Below the pieces are notes generated by a model. It made no database searches. It saw nothing but the letters and a program-made list of their open reading frames with translations, and was not told where the DNA came from. A stretch of DNA of 64,000 nt, taken from the IMG/VR virus record IMGVR_UViG_3300036770_004732, positions 47,302 to 111,301 of that record; one strand, written 5' to 3'. Both the position numbers and the translations under genes were made by a program. This document shows positions 54,662-60,509 of this stretch, one piece after another (position 1 is the first letter of the stretch; every line of letters starts with the position of its first letter). The DNA comes from a virus.

Positions 54662-54755
54662 CGTCTTCGTAAGTAGATGGTTCTTCAAAGAGTTCTTCCA
54701 TTTTTTGTTGTAAAACTCTTTCTTGTAGTTCTTTTAAATCGTCCTCTGTAATCAT
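54630..54755 (-). CDS. Acidic 41-residue hypothetical protein
   Basis: MITEDDLKELQERVLQQKME leads into an acidic ELFEEPSTYEDDDYDG tail. Overlaps the following membrane micro-gene and has ATGA coupling with the one before. Confidence 0.55.
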   Translation of the reverse strand: MITEDDLKELQERVLQQKMEELFEEPSTYEDDDYDGLVDIH

Positions 54756-54931
54756 TTGTCCTTTAAAAGTTCTTCTATTCTTTTACGCATATTTGTGCTG
54801 TCTTGTTTCATATAGTCACGCAAAGAATAACCACGCTGATTTCTCATAATACAAGTTCCTTGATAGAACATTGTGGAGGCAAATACCAATAATAAGACAA
54901 TGCCGATTATTTCAGGGTAATGTCTAACCAT
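54752..54931 (-). CDS. 59-residue membrane protein
   Basis: MVRHYPEIIGIVLLLVFAST is a membrane helix, followed by a charged tail SLRDYMKQDSTNMRKRIEEL. Overlaps both neighbours. Confidence 0.6.
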   Translation of the reverse strand: MVRHYPEIIGIVLLLVFASTMFYQGTCIMRNQRGYSLRDYMKQDSTNMRKRIEELLKDK

Positions 54932-55110
54932 GGGAATATGGGAGGAATAACACCTACAAGTCTTAAAAGTCCCTCAGCAAATAAAGCAAGAACAACCCAA
55001 CCAACACACATAGAAATAATGGAAGCATTCCGATTGTGCCTTCGTATAGCAGCATCAATCATCTCCTGAACTTCATACCTACTCACTAATTCATTATGAT
55101 CATGAATCAT
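54907..55110 (-). CDS. 67-residue membrane protein
   Basis: N-terminal charged helix MIHDHNELVSRYEVQEMIDA and a hydrophobic IISMCVGWVVLALFAEGLLR with a Pro-rich C-terminus. ATG overlaps the stop of the upstream gene. Confidence 0.65.
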   Translation of the reverse strand: MIHDHNELVSRYEVQEMIDAAIRRHNRNASIISMCVGWVVLALFAEGLLRLVGVIPPIFPWLDITLK

Positions 55111-55256
55111 TTTTCATCTCCAAGAAACTTTGCGAGAGGATCTCTTCTGGTCTTTACAATTTCAACTGCTCTCTTATAGAACATATTATTTGTGTTCCCA
55201 GAGGCTTCGAAAGTCTCCTTGATCTTCACCCAATTATCATAGGTGTGTTGATCCAT
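55107..55256 (-). CDS. 49-residue hypothetical protein
   Basis: MDQHTYDNWVKIKETFEASG then NTNNMFYKRAVEIVKTRRDPLAKFLGDEK. First gene after the promoter at 55284-55311 and head of the micro-gene operon to 54159. Function unknown. Confidence 0.6.
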   Translation of the reverse strand: MDQHTYDNWVKIKETFEASGNTNNMFYKRAVEIVKTRRDPLAKFLGDEK

Positions 55257-55283
55257 AAGAATTTGAGTTGAATACTACTAGTT

Positions 55284-55311
55284 AGTCTAGTAAGTGCTTT
55301 CAACTTGTCAA
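55284..55311 (-). promoter_or_regulatory. Sigma70-like promoter for the micro-gene operon
   Basis: TTGACA (55306-55311), 16 bp, TAGACT (55284-55289). The only promoter here with a 16-bp rather than 17-bp spacer. Confidence 0.6.
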
Positions 55312-55323
55312 GTTTGTGTTGAT

Positions 55324-55358
55324 ACAAAAACATAGATTAAGAAAATCTATGTTTTTGT
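55324..55358 (-). terminator. Strong terminator after tRNA-Ser
   Basis: ACAAAAACATAGATT / AATCTATGTTTTTGT, a 15-bp perfect stem just after tRNA-Ser. A/T-rich arms make it nearly symmetrical, so it may act in both directions. Confidence 0.8.
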
Positions 55359-55371
55359 AATATTTTTAAAC

Positions 55372-55457
55372 GGAGGAAAGGCGAGTCGAACGCCTAAGGG
55401 CTTTAACACCTCAACGCTTTTCAAGAGCGGTTCCGTCACCAATCGGATTGTTCCTCC
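55372..55457 (-). tRNA. tRNA-Ser (anticodon TGA)
   Basis: 86 nt with the long variable arm of class II tRNAs; acceptor GGAGGAA/TTCCTCC, anticodon loop CTTGAAA, T arm GGCG-TTCGACT-CGCC. Confidence 0.95.
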
Positions 55458-55467
55458 AATAAAGTCC

Positions 55468-55725
55468 TTAACGGACTTCAAAATCTAATCGTCTTACTTT
55501 ACGTTGACGACGTGCTTCTTGCCAAGCAATATCTTCACTTGTAAGAACACCAGATTTTATTTTATTATGATAAGAGTTTAGTATAATAACTTGTGATAAG
55601 TCAACTGCTGAAATCTTATCTCCACGAATCGTTGCCATATTTGAACAACCACATGTTACTGTTTTATTTCGATGCCCTTCTATTTCCTTTCCACAGGAGC
55701 GACATCTTATTTTCAAATTTTCCAT
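55468..55725 (-). CDS. Zinc-ribbon-like small protein, 85 aa
   Basis: CRSCGKEIEGHRNKTVTCGC gives two Cys pairs near the N-terminus; the C-terminal half is helical and basic (EARRQRKVRRLDFEVR). Common in cyanophages; function unknown. Confidence 0.7.
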   Translation of the reverse strand: MENLKIRCRSCGKEIEGHRNKTVTCGCSNMATIRGDKISAVDLSQVIILNSYHNKIKSGVLTSEDIAWQEARRQRKVRRLDFEVR

Positions 55726-55731
55726 TTTAAT

Positions 55732-56166
55732 TCATTCAGTAAAAGATCTTAACATCCAAATAAATTTTCCGTGTGCTTCATTTAAGTCATCAATAAGATT
55801 AGTAGTTCCTCTTGATTTTTGTAATTCTGCTTCTTCAGCAACTTCTCCCAAAAGTCTAACTAGAGTTTCATTATCAGAAATAAGATCTCTTACCATTCCC
55901 ATATCATCCAATTTATTATTTGTTTCAAGAACATGAGAAACCTCAGTAATTCTAGTAAGAGTACTGACAGGTTTAATTTTTAAATATCTCATATGTTCAG
56001 TAAGACGATCAATTTCTTCAAACATTGCTTCATATTGTTCTCCAAAAACTTTATGAAATTGATAAAACTCAGATCCTACAACATTCCAATGATAAACCCA
56101 AGTTTTTTGAAACAACATGAACAGGGTTGCTTGAGTATCTGAAAGTAATTTATAAAGTTTTTCCAT
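55732..56166 (-). CDS. Dps-like ferritin-fold protein
   Basis: 144 residues. FQKTWVYHWNVVGSEFYQFH and EAMFEEIDRLTEHMRYL supply the His, His, Asp and Glu of the Dps ferroxidase site. Dps proteins oxidise and store iron and bind DNA. A phage Dps could limit iron-driven damage during photosynthesis. Late promoter 18 nt upstream. Confidence 0.85.
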   Translation of the reverse strand: MEKLYKLLSDTQATLFMLFQKTWVYHWNVVGSEFYQFHKVFGEQYEAMFEEIDRLTEHMRYLKIKPVSTLTRITEVSHVLETNNKLDDMGMVRDLISDNETLVRLLGEVAEEAELQKSRGTTNLIDDLNEAHGKFIWMLRSFTE

Positions 56167-56183
56167 TATACCAGTTTTTTAGA

Positions 56184-56191
56184 TATTTATA
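56184..56191 (-). promoter_or_regulatory. T4-type late promoter for dps-like gene
   Basis: Exact TATAAATA on the minus strand between tRNA-Val and the Dps-like ATG. Confidence 0.65.
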
Positions 56192-56193
56192 AT

Positions 56194-56265
56194 GGGCAAT
56201 CACAGATTCGAACTGTGGACTTTCTGCGTGTAAAGCAGACACTCTAACCGCTGAGTTAATCGCCC
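56194..56265 (-). tRNA. tRNA-Val (anticodon TAC)
   Basis: 72 nt; acceptor GGGCGAT/ATTGCCC, anticodon stem TCTGC/GCAGA with loop TTTACAC, T arm CACAG-TTCGAAT-CTGTG. Confidence 0.95.
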
Positions 56266-56275
56266 TGAAATTTAT

Positions 56276-56434
56276 TCAGTCTAACATATACTCTACTGTA
56301 TTTGCAACATCACTCATAGCATCACGAAGATTTTCTCTTTGACCCGATTCTTGTTTAACAATTGGGCGATGATCATCGACAAGAGTCCAACGCCATTGAT
56401 TTAGTTCTTTACAAAACCACAAATTAATTTTCAT
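56276..56434 (-). CDS. Small hypothetical protein, 52 aa
   Basis: MKINLWFCKELNQWRWTLVD then DHRPIVKQESGQRENLRDAMSDVANTV. The pattern W..W.L.D of a small beta-alpha protein is seen in other cyanophage genomes. Overlaps the upstream gene by 11 nt. Confidence 0.7.
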   Translation of the reverse strand: MKINLWFCKELNQWRWTLVDDHRPIVKQESGQRENLRDAMSDVANTVEYMLD

Positions 56435-56582
56435 TCTTATAATGCTCTAATTCTACCCAGCGAAGAAGAGTATTAAAAGCATAAATTGATGCTTCTGTAC
56501 AGTTATCTTCTTTGAGTTTCTGGATATAATACTCAAGTGCCTCAATGACCATTTCACGGTCTTTCTGGGAAATAAGAGACAT
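56424..56582 (-). CDS. Small hypothetical protein, 52 aa
   Basis: MSLISQKDREMVIEALEYYI then QKLKEDNCTEASIYAFNTLLRWVEL. Strong GGAGG ribosome-binding site. First gene after the composite terminator/promoter at 56604-56640. Confidence 0.7.
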   Translation of the reverse strand: MSLISQKDREMVIEALEYYIQKLKEDNCTEASIYAFNTLLRWVELEHYKNEN

Positions 56583-56603
56583 AAACCTCCTAACTCGTTA
56601 CTT

Positions 56604-56640
56604 ATAATACAATAAAAAGGGGGTTTCGTCAACCCCCTTC
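56604..56640 (-). promoter_or_regulatory. Porin terminator with embedded promoter
   Basis: AAGGGGGTT-GACG-AAACCCCCTT stem followed by T-rich tail ends the porin gene. TTGACG in the stem-loop (56627-56632) is 17 bp from TATTAT (56604-56609), which would drive the 56582 gene. Confidence 0.8.
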
Positions 56641-56662
56641 GTTATAACTATGTAGTTGCGGA

Positions 56663-58159
56663 TCAGAAAGTAAACTTCGCCTGAATTACACCACCAAAGT
56701 TATCGGTAGCATTACGGAAAGACTGGTTGTTGGAAACATAGAAGATCGCAGGAGTCACACTGATGTTGTCGCTCACACGATACTTATAGAATACTTCCCA
56801 CATCGTTGCGTTCGCAGGCAGTCCTTGAGCGTTGCCTGGTTGTCCCACAGCACCACCAAAAGAATTACCCTTTGCAAACACATCACTCCATTGAAGTCCA
56901 GTGAACCAAGACTGAGAGTTGGTAGCACCGTTTGCGTTAGGTAGAGGAGCACCACTCACATAGTTCCAACCATAAGCAGCAGAGATGGAAGGAACCCAAC
57001 CACTCTGCAGAGGTTGCCAGTAAGCATTCAGAGCATAACCATTTGAACCTTGTCCGTTGGTAAGAGCACCACTACCACCACCAAGAGCGTTGAAGGTGCG
57101 AACACGAGTGCCCCGAGTACCGTAACGATAACCGAAAGCAACACCCCAGTTAGGAGCTTTATAACCAATCTGAGCAAGAGTATTCAGTCCACCAGATTCA
57201 TTGAAGACACCAGTCTGACTGTTGTTACCGTTTTCGGCAACATAGTTCAAACCAGCAACGATTCCACCTTTCTTTCCAGGTTGAACATACTGAACGCCAA
57301 AACCAGCACCAGTTGCCTTGTTATAGACACCAGGAGCGCCAGCAACAGCAAAGAAGTCAAGAATTTCTGAGCGATATGCCGAAGGAATCCATGCCATCTC
57401 AGTGTTACGAACCAGAGCACCAGCAGTCAGAGTTACACCCTTGCTAACTGGGAACTGATAGTAAAGACGATCCAACCAAACATTGCTGTTAGTTCCAGTG
57501 CCTTGTGATTGTTCTGCCTTATCCAGTTTGAACAGAGAACGTGAAGAACCAAAAGGTTGAGCACTGAAGTTACCACTACGCAGACGGGTACGAAGCAAGT
57601 CCTTACCAGTGAACGAAGTATCAAAATTCAGACGGAGATCATAGTTGAAAGTTGTGTTTCCAGATTGGTTTCCGTTTGTGAGGTAAGCATTATTAACGCC
57701 ACCCAGAACAAAATTAACTTCACCTTTCAGTTTGGTTGTGGTGGAGAATTGTTGTGCTTCCAGAACACCAACTTTGGTTTCCAGACCATCAACACGACCT
57801 TTGAGAACTGCAAGTTCTGCTTGGAACTCGTTCATCAGACGACGAAGTTCATCGGTGACTTCAGAGACACGATCAAGGCAAGCATTCAAAAGTGCTGCTG
57901 CCTCAAAACGAGTCATTGCCTTACCACCACCAAAGGTGCCGTTAGGATAACCAGCAACGCAACCATAACGCTCTACGAGGTTGCTGAGTGCTTGATATGC
58001 CCAGTCGGTAGGACGAACATCAGAGAATTGAGTAATGCTTGTAACTTGACTCTCAGAGTATTGATTGACCGCACCCATATTAAGTTCTGCGGCATTCGCA
58101 GCAACAGGAGCAACCATACCCAGAGCAACAGGTGCAAGCATCAGTTGATTGAGTTTCAT
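56663..58159 (-). CDS. Cyanobacterial-type SLH-domain porin (Som/OprB family)
   Basis: 498 residues. Signal peptide MKLNQLMLAPVALGMVAPVA ending ANAAE, then an SLH domain with FSDVRPTDWAYQALSNLVER and YPNGTFGGGKAMTRFEAAAL, a coiled coil (DELRRLMNEFQAELAVLKGR), then a beta-barrel with alternating strands ending in VIQAKFTF, a C-terminal Phe as outer-membrane proteins need. This is the major outer-membrane porin type of marine Synechococcus/Prochlorococcus. Codon and base use look more GC-rich than in its neighbours, hinting at host origin. It has its own promoter and terminator. Confidence 0.92.
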   Translation of the reverse strand: MKLNQLMLAPVALGMVAPVAANAAELNMGAVNQYSESQVTSITQFSDVRPTDWAYQALSNLVERYGCVAGYPNGTFGGGKAMTRFEAAALLNACLDRVSEVTDELRRLMNEFQAELAVLKGRVDGLETKVGVLEAQQFSTTTKLKGEVNFVLGGVNNAYLTNGNQSGNTTFNYDLRLNFDTSFTGKDLLRTRLRSGNFSAQPFGSSRSLFKLDKAEQSQGTGTNSNVWLDRLYYQFPVSKGVTLTAGALVRNTEMAWIPSAYRSEILDFFAVAGAPGVYNKATGAGFGVQYVQPGKKGGIVAGLNYVAENGNNSQTGVFNESGGLNTLAQIGYKAPNWGVAFGYRYGTRGTRVRTFNALGGGSGALTNGQGSNGYALNAYWQPLQSGWVPSISAAYGWNYVSGAPLPNANGATNSQSWFTGLQWSDVFAKGNSFGGAVGQPGNAQGLPANATMWEVFYKYRVSDNISVTPAIFYVSNNQSFRNATDNFGGVIQAKFTF

Positions 58160-58233
58160 AAAAGTGTTTTAGTACTAAACGACATATTGAGTAACTTTGC
58201 AAATAGTTGCGGCATCGTCACATCACGGTATTT

Positions 58234-58262
58234 ATCTTAACAGTTTCTTTGGGATCAGTCAA
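58234..58262 (-). promoter_or_regulatory. Porin sigma70 promoter
   Basis: TTGACT (58257-58262), 17 bp, TAAGAT (58234-58239), leaving a leader of about 70 nt before the porin ATG. TAAGATAAATA also carries a late-like AAATA. Confidence 0.75.
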
Positions 58263-58291
58263 GCCCTTTACGGGTTTTACGATTTTTATAA

Positions 58292-58361
58292 GCGAATGAC
58301 GGGGATCGAACCCGTGACACCAACTTGGAAGGATGGGATGTTACCGCTACACCACATTCGC
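58292..58361 (-). tRNA. tRNA-Gly (anticodon TCC)
   Basis: 70 nt; acceptor GCGAATG/CATTCGC, anticodon loop CTTCCAA, T arm ACGGG-TTCGATC-CCCGT. One mismatch in the anticodon stem. Confidence 0.93.
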
Positions 58362-58411
58362 AAAAGTGGGAGATTTCTCTCCCAGCACATTCCCTTCACA
58401 CGGATAAGGAA

Positions 58412-58440
58412 ATTATATAACAAACTTAAAAGTTTGTCAA
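58412..58440 (-). promoter_or_regulatory. Consensus promoter between tRNA-Thr and tRNA-Gly
   Basis: TTGACA (58435-58440), 17 bp, TATAAT (58412-58417), perfect at both hexamers. Confidence 0.85.
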
Positions 58441-58512
58441 GCCCCCGACAAGACTTGAACTTGCGACAACCGCTTTACAAAAGCGGTGCTCTACCAACTG
58501 AGCTACAAGGGC
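58441..58512 (-). tRNA. tRNA-Thr (anticodon TGT)
   Basis: 72 nt; acceptor GCCCTTG/CGGGGGC with two G-T pairs, anticodon stem CCGCT/AGCGG with loop TTTGTAA, T arm GCAAG-TTCAAGT-CTTGT. Confidence 0.94.
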
Positions 58513-58665
58513 GAAAGGTGATGAGTGCCCATCACCAGCGGAAGACACTCTCCGCAACGAGAGGGGGTGATCAAATCCCCGACCTAAGAAAACTTAGGAT
58601 TTAGTGAGTCGGATATGATGATCCCGACTCTTATGGAAGACGCAGACATTTCCAGACCTTCCAAC
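58513..58665 (-). other. Hairpin-rich spacer between tRNA-Asn and tRNA-Thr
   Basis: No ORF of worth. On the minus strand four hairpins stand in series: GAGTCGG/CCGACTC, CCTAAG/CTTAGG, CTCTC/GAGAG and GGTGATG/CATCACC. GGGG-ATTTGATCA-CCCC resembles a T arm with a changed T-loop. It may be RNA-processing structure or a decayed tRNA. Confidence 0.45.
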
Positions 58666-58738
58666 TCCCGTTGCTGGGATCGAACCAGCGACATTCGGAT
58701 TAACAGTCCAACGCAACTACCAACTGTGCTAAACGGGA
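58666..58738 (-). tRNA. tRNA-Asn (anticodon GTT)
   Basis: 73 nt; acceptor TCCCGTT/AACGGGA, anticodon stem TTGGA/TCCGA with loop CTGTTAA, T arm GCTGG-TTCGATC-CCAGC. Confidence 0.95.
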
Positions 58739-58744
58739 ATGATG

Positions 58745-58789
58745 GAGTAAGTGTGATATATCTCATAAGGATATAACAGTGACTTACCC
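58745..58789 (-). ncRNA. Conserved two-stem hairpin element, copy 2
   Basis: Minus strand: outer stem GGGTAAGT/ACTTACTCC, inner stem ATATC/GATAT, loop CTTATGA, internal CTGTT. Differs from copy 1 (53624-53666) by paired changes in both stems. Starts about 8 nt after a promoter and leads into tRNA-Asn. Confidence 0.6.
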
Positions 58790-58803
58790 TCTATCACTTT
58801 TAT

Positions 58804-58832
58804 ATATTAGACTAATTTTGAGTTTATGTCAA
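58804..58832 (-). promoter_or_regulatory. Sigma70-like promoter before element 2 and tRNA-Asn
   Basis: TTGACA (58827-58832), 17 bp, TAATAT (58804-58809). The TGA inside TTGACA is the stop codon of the HNH gene. Confidence 0.82.
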
Positions 58833-59299
58833 GTCCAAAGATTATGGTCATATTCCCAATGACAGTTTGGACACAAAGGCATTATATTTTCTTTTGAATT
58901 TATAACACTAATCATAATATCTTCACTAAAAGAAGATATTGGTTTAATGTGAGCAATTTCTATATGTTTATTATAACCACACTTTGTACATTCAGTAAAT
59001 CCAAGTTTTTTAGCAAAAGATCTTGCTCGTGTTCTAACTAATGCGAAAGCAGAAGATCTATGATGTTTTTCATATATCGCTTCTCTAAGCGTCATATCTC
59101 TTACTTCTCTTTCTTTCATCCATAACAAATAATGTTCTTTACAGCGAGAACGATTTGCTGTTATTGCTTCTCCACAATCAATACATTTATGTTCTGGTTT
59201 TCTTTTTGGTGCTATTTTATTATTATATGAGGCAGCACAACTTCTCCCACAAAACTTTGGATTTTTTGTTTCTCCTTCACAGAATAAACATTTATTCAT
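58829..59299 (-). CDS. HNH homing endonuclease in tRNA cluster
   Basis: 156 residues. Two N-terminal zinc motifs (CLFCEG...CGRSC, CIDCGEAITANRSRC) and a C-terminal HNH core CTKCGYNKHIEIAHIKPISS with NIMPLCPNCHWEYDH. Free-standing between tRNA-Arg and tRNA-Asn. Late promoter 23 nt upstream. It may cut near the intron site of tRNA-Arg, which lies just upstream. Confidence 0.9.
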   Translation of the reverse strand: MNKCLFCEGETKNPKFCGRSCAASYNNKIAPKRKPEHKCIDCGEAITANRSRCKEHYLLWMKEREVRDMTLREAIYEKHHRSSAFALVRTRARSFAKKLGFTECTKCGYNKHIEIAHIKPISSFSEDIMISVINSKENIMPLCPNCHWEYDHNLWT

Positions 59300-59321
59300 A
59301 ATCGAACCTTTTAGTTATTAT

Positions 59322-59329
59322 TATTTATA
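59322..59329 (-). promoter_or_regulatory. T4-type late promoter for HNH gene
   Basis: Exact TATAAATA on the minus strand, 23 nt before the HNH ATG. Confidence 0.7.
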
Positions 59330-59350
59330 ATACTCTAAGGTTCAAAAAGC

Positions 59351-59625
59351 GTCTCAGGAGGGACTCGAACCCCCGACCAACTGCTTAGCTTACCACTACG
59401 AATTTCTCCGCCATTTCTGTTTGTGGTCTGGACTTTCTCTTTACCATATCCCAAAGGACTTAGGCACTTCCCGTAAAGTCTCTACACCTTCATCTAACGA
59501 TGCTTGGCTCGGGATTGCCATTTTAAAGGGTTCCCCGAATTTGAGAAGTTACATTCATAAAGTTTCCTTTATGACGCTCCATTTATGTTTAAGGCAGATG
59601 CTCTATTCCACTGAGCTACTGAGAC
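59351..59625 (-). tRNA. tRNA-Arg (anticodon TCT) interrupted by a group I intron
   Basis: Exon 1 is 59625-59591 (acceptor GTCTCAG, D arm, stem TCTGC, CTT); exon 2 is 59388-59351 (CTAA, GCAGT, T arm GGGGG-TTCGAGT-CCCTC, acceptor CTGAGAC). Joined they make 73 nt with anticodon loop CTTCTAA. The intron lies between U34 and C35 of the anticodon. Unspliced, the anticodon loop is destroyed. Confidence 0.92.
59389..59590 (-). ncRNA. Group I intron (IC3-like) in tRNA-Arg, 202 nt
   Basis: Minus strand: AAATTCGGGG, GGCAATCCCGAGCCAAG (P/Q), GGTGTAGAGACTTTACGGGA (R) and AGAAAGTCCAGACC (S), ending GTGGTAAG. These blocks match cyanobacterial tRNA-Leu-type introns (group IC3) rather than the three psbA introns (GATATAGTCC type). 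It has no ORF. 5' exon ends in T and intron ends in G, as required. Confidence 0.9.
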
Positions 59626-59652
59626 AGTATGGAAGAACAAAATCTTCCAAGT

Positions 59653-59723
59653 AGGACTGGAGGGAATTGAACCCTCTTCACACCGTTATAAGCAGTGGGC
59701 CTTAACCAATAGGCGACAGTCCC
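59653..59723 (-). tRNA. tRNA-Ile (anticodon TAT)
   Basis: 71 nt; acceptor GGGACTG/CAGTCCT, anticodon stem CACTG/CGGTG with loop CTTATAA, T arm GAGGG-TTCAATT-CCCTC. UAU is the rare AUA decoder; useful in AT-rich phage genes. Confidence 0.93.
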
Positions 59724-59809
59724 AGAGACCCTCCTGTTTGTGCTTCTATGAGAGGCATGGAGGGGGAGGGTCTTATGGAAGGGTTGGAACCTCGCCTGCC
59801 CATGAGAGT

Positions 59810-59838
59810 ATTATAAGGTGCTAGAACCTACCCGTCAA
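59810..59838 (-). promoter_or_regulatory. Promoter for tRNA-Ile/tRNA-Arg
   Basis: TTGACG (59833-59838), 17 bp, TATAAT (59810-59815). The TGA in TTGACG is the stop of the 59835-60026 gene. The 59724-59809 leader has no ORF. Confidence 0.82.
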
Positions 59839-60026
59839 GCCTTTGCTGCTTTACGAGCGTTCTTCTCCTCAGAAATCTCCAACCTACGCGCCTTGACGAG
59901 TTTTGAAAGTTCCTGAAGTGCTTTGCGTGCTCTTGTACCTGCGGCACTATTTCCACCTACAAACTTTTCATCTTCAGTTTGCCAAGTAGTTACCGCATCG
60001 GTGATTTGTTGTACTGTAGTAGACAT
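59835..60026 (-). CDS. Small histone-H1-like basic protein, 63 aa
   Basis: MSTTVQQITDAVTTWQTEDE, then GTRARKALQELSKLVKARRLEISEEKNARKAAKA. The basic Ala/Lys tail resembles histone-H1-like DNA-binding proteins. ATG at 60026 is preferred to an upstream alternative at 60077. DNA compaction is a reasonable guess. Confidence 0.7.
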   Translation of the reverse strand: MSTTVQQITDAVTTWQTEDEKFVGGNSAAGTRARKALQELSKLVKARRLEISEEKNARKAAKA

Positions 60027-60067
60027 AATAATCTCCAAAAAATAAGATATGTTTATATATAACACTT

Positions 60068-60478
60068 TTAAAAACAATTTTCAACCCAAGGAGCACAAAT
60101 TCTCATTGGTGGTGCAAGTTTCTTACATTCTTCAGTATAACACAAAGTCTCATCGTTTCTTTCTTCTAGATATTTTTGTCTATGTTTTTTATCATAATCG
60201 GAAATAATCCGATTATATTCCGAATTTACATCACGAATTGCTCGATCAACATCCCTTTCAACTCTACGATTTATTTTGTTAGGATCTTTAAGTATAACTT
60301 CATTAATAATAGTTTGTGGGAAAAATTCTCTTTGAATTTCGTCCAGTAAGTCCCAAAGTGCATTTTCAGATACCTTAGTACATTGTGAAAGTGCTGCAAT
60401 AATAGTTGATAATATAATCCCTACAATTATAAGTTGTTTTTTATCTGGTTTTTTATTTCCAAACTTAAATTTAAACAT
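60068..60478 (-). CDS. Hypothetical membrane-anchored protein, 136 aa
   Basis: N-terminal signal-anchor LIIVGIILSTIIAALSQC followed by a charged helical domain (NRRVERDVDRAIRDVNSEYN, then RIISDYDKKHRQK) and a Cys-rich end CYTEECKKLAPPMRICAPW. The C after AALSQ suggests a possible lipoprotein site. Function unknown. Confidence 0.7.
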   Translation of the reverse strand: MFKFKFGNKKPDKKQLIIVGIILSTIIAALSQCTKVSENALWDLLDEIQREFFPQTIINEVILKDPNKINRRVERDVDRAIRDVNSEYNRIISDYDKKHRQKYLEERNDETLCYTEECKKLAPPMRICAPWVENCF

Positions 60479-60481
60479 AAA

Positions 60482-60502
60482 GGGGAGTAAGTAGCACTCC
60501 CC
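60482..60502 (-). terminator. Terminator after the tail-lysozyme gene
   Basis: GGGGAGT/ACTCCCC hairpin followed by TTTATGTTT, 7 nt after the stop. Its tail runs into the start of the 60478 gene. Confidence 0.8.
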
Positions 60503-60509
60503 TTATATA

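Noticed and set aside
57557-58240. 227-codon plus-strand ORF opposite the porin
   Set aside because: Reverse reading of the GC-richer porin gene, Thr/Cys-rich with no family features.
58570-58620. Possible ninth tRNA (Leu-like) between tRNA-Asn and tRNA-Thr
   Set aside because: A T-arm-like hairpin and a variable-arm-like hairpin are present but no matching acceptor or anticodon stem.
59421-59654. 77-codon plus-strand ORF across tRNA-Arg
   Set aside because: It is antisense to the tRNA and its intron, with no ribosome-binding site or protein-like pattern.
59760-59809. Possible tRNA remnant before tRNA-Ile
   Set aside because: GGTTCCAACC looks like a T arm, but there is no acceptor or anticodon arm; the stretch is better read as promoter leader.
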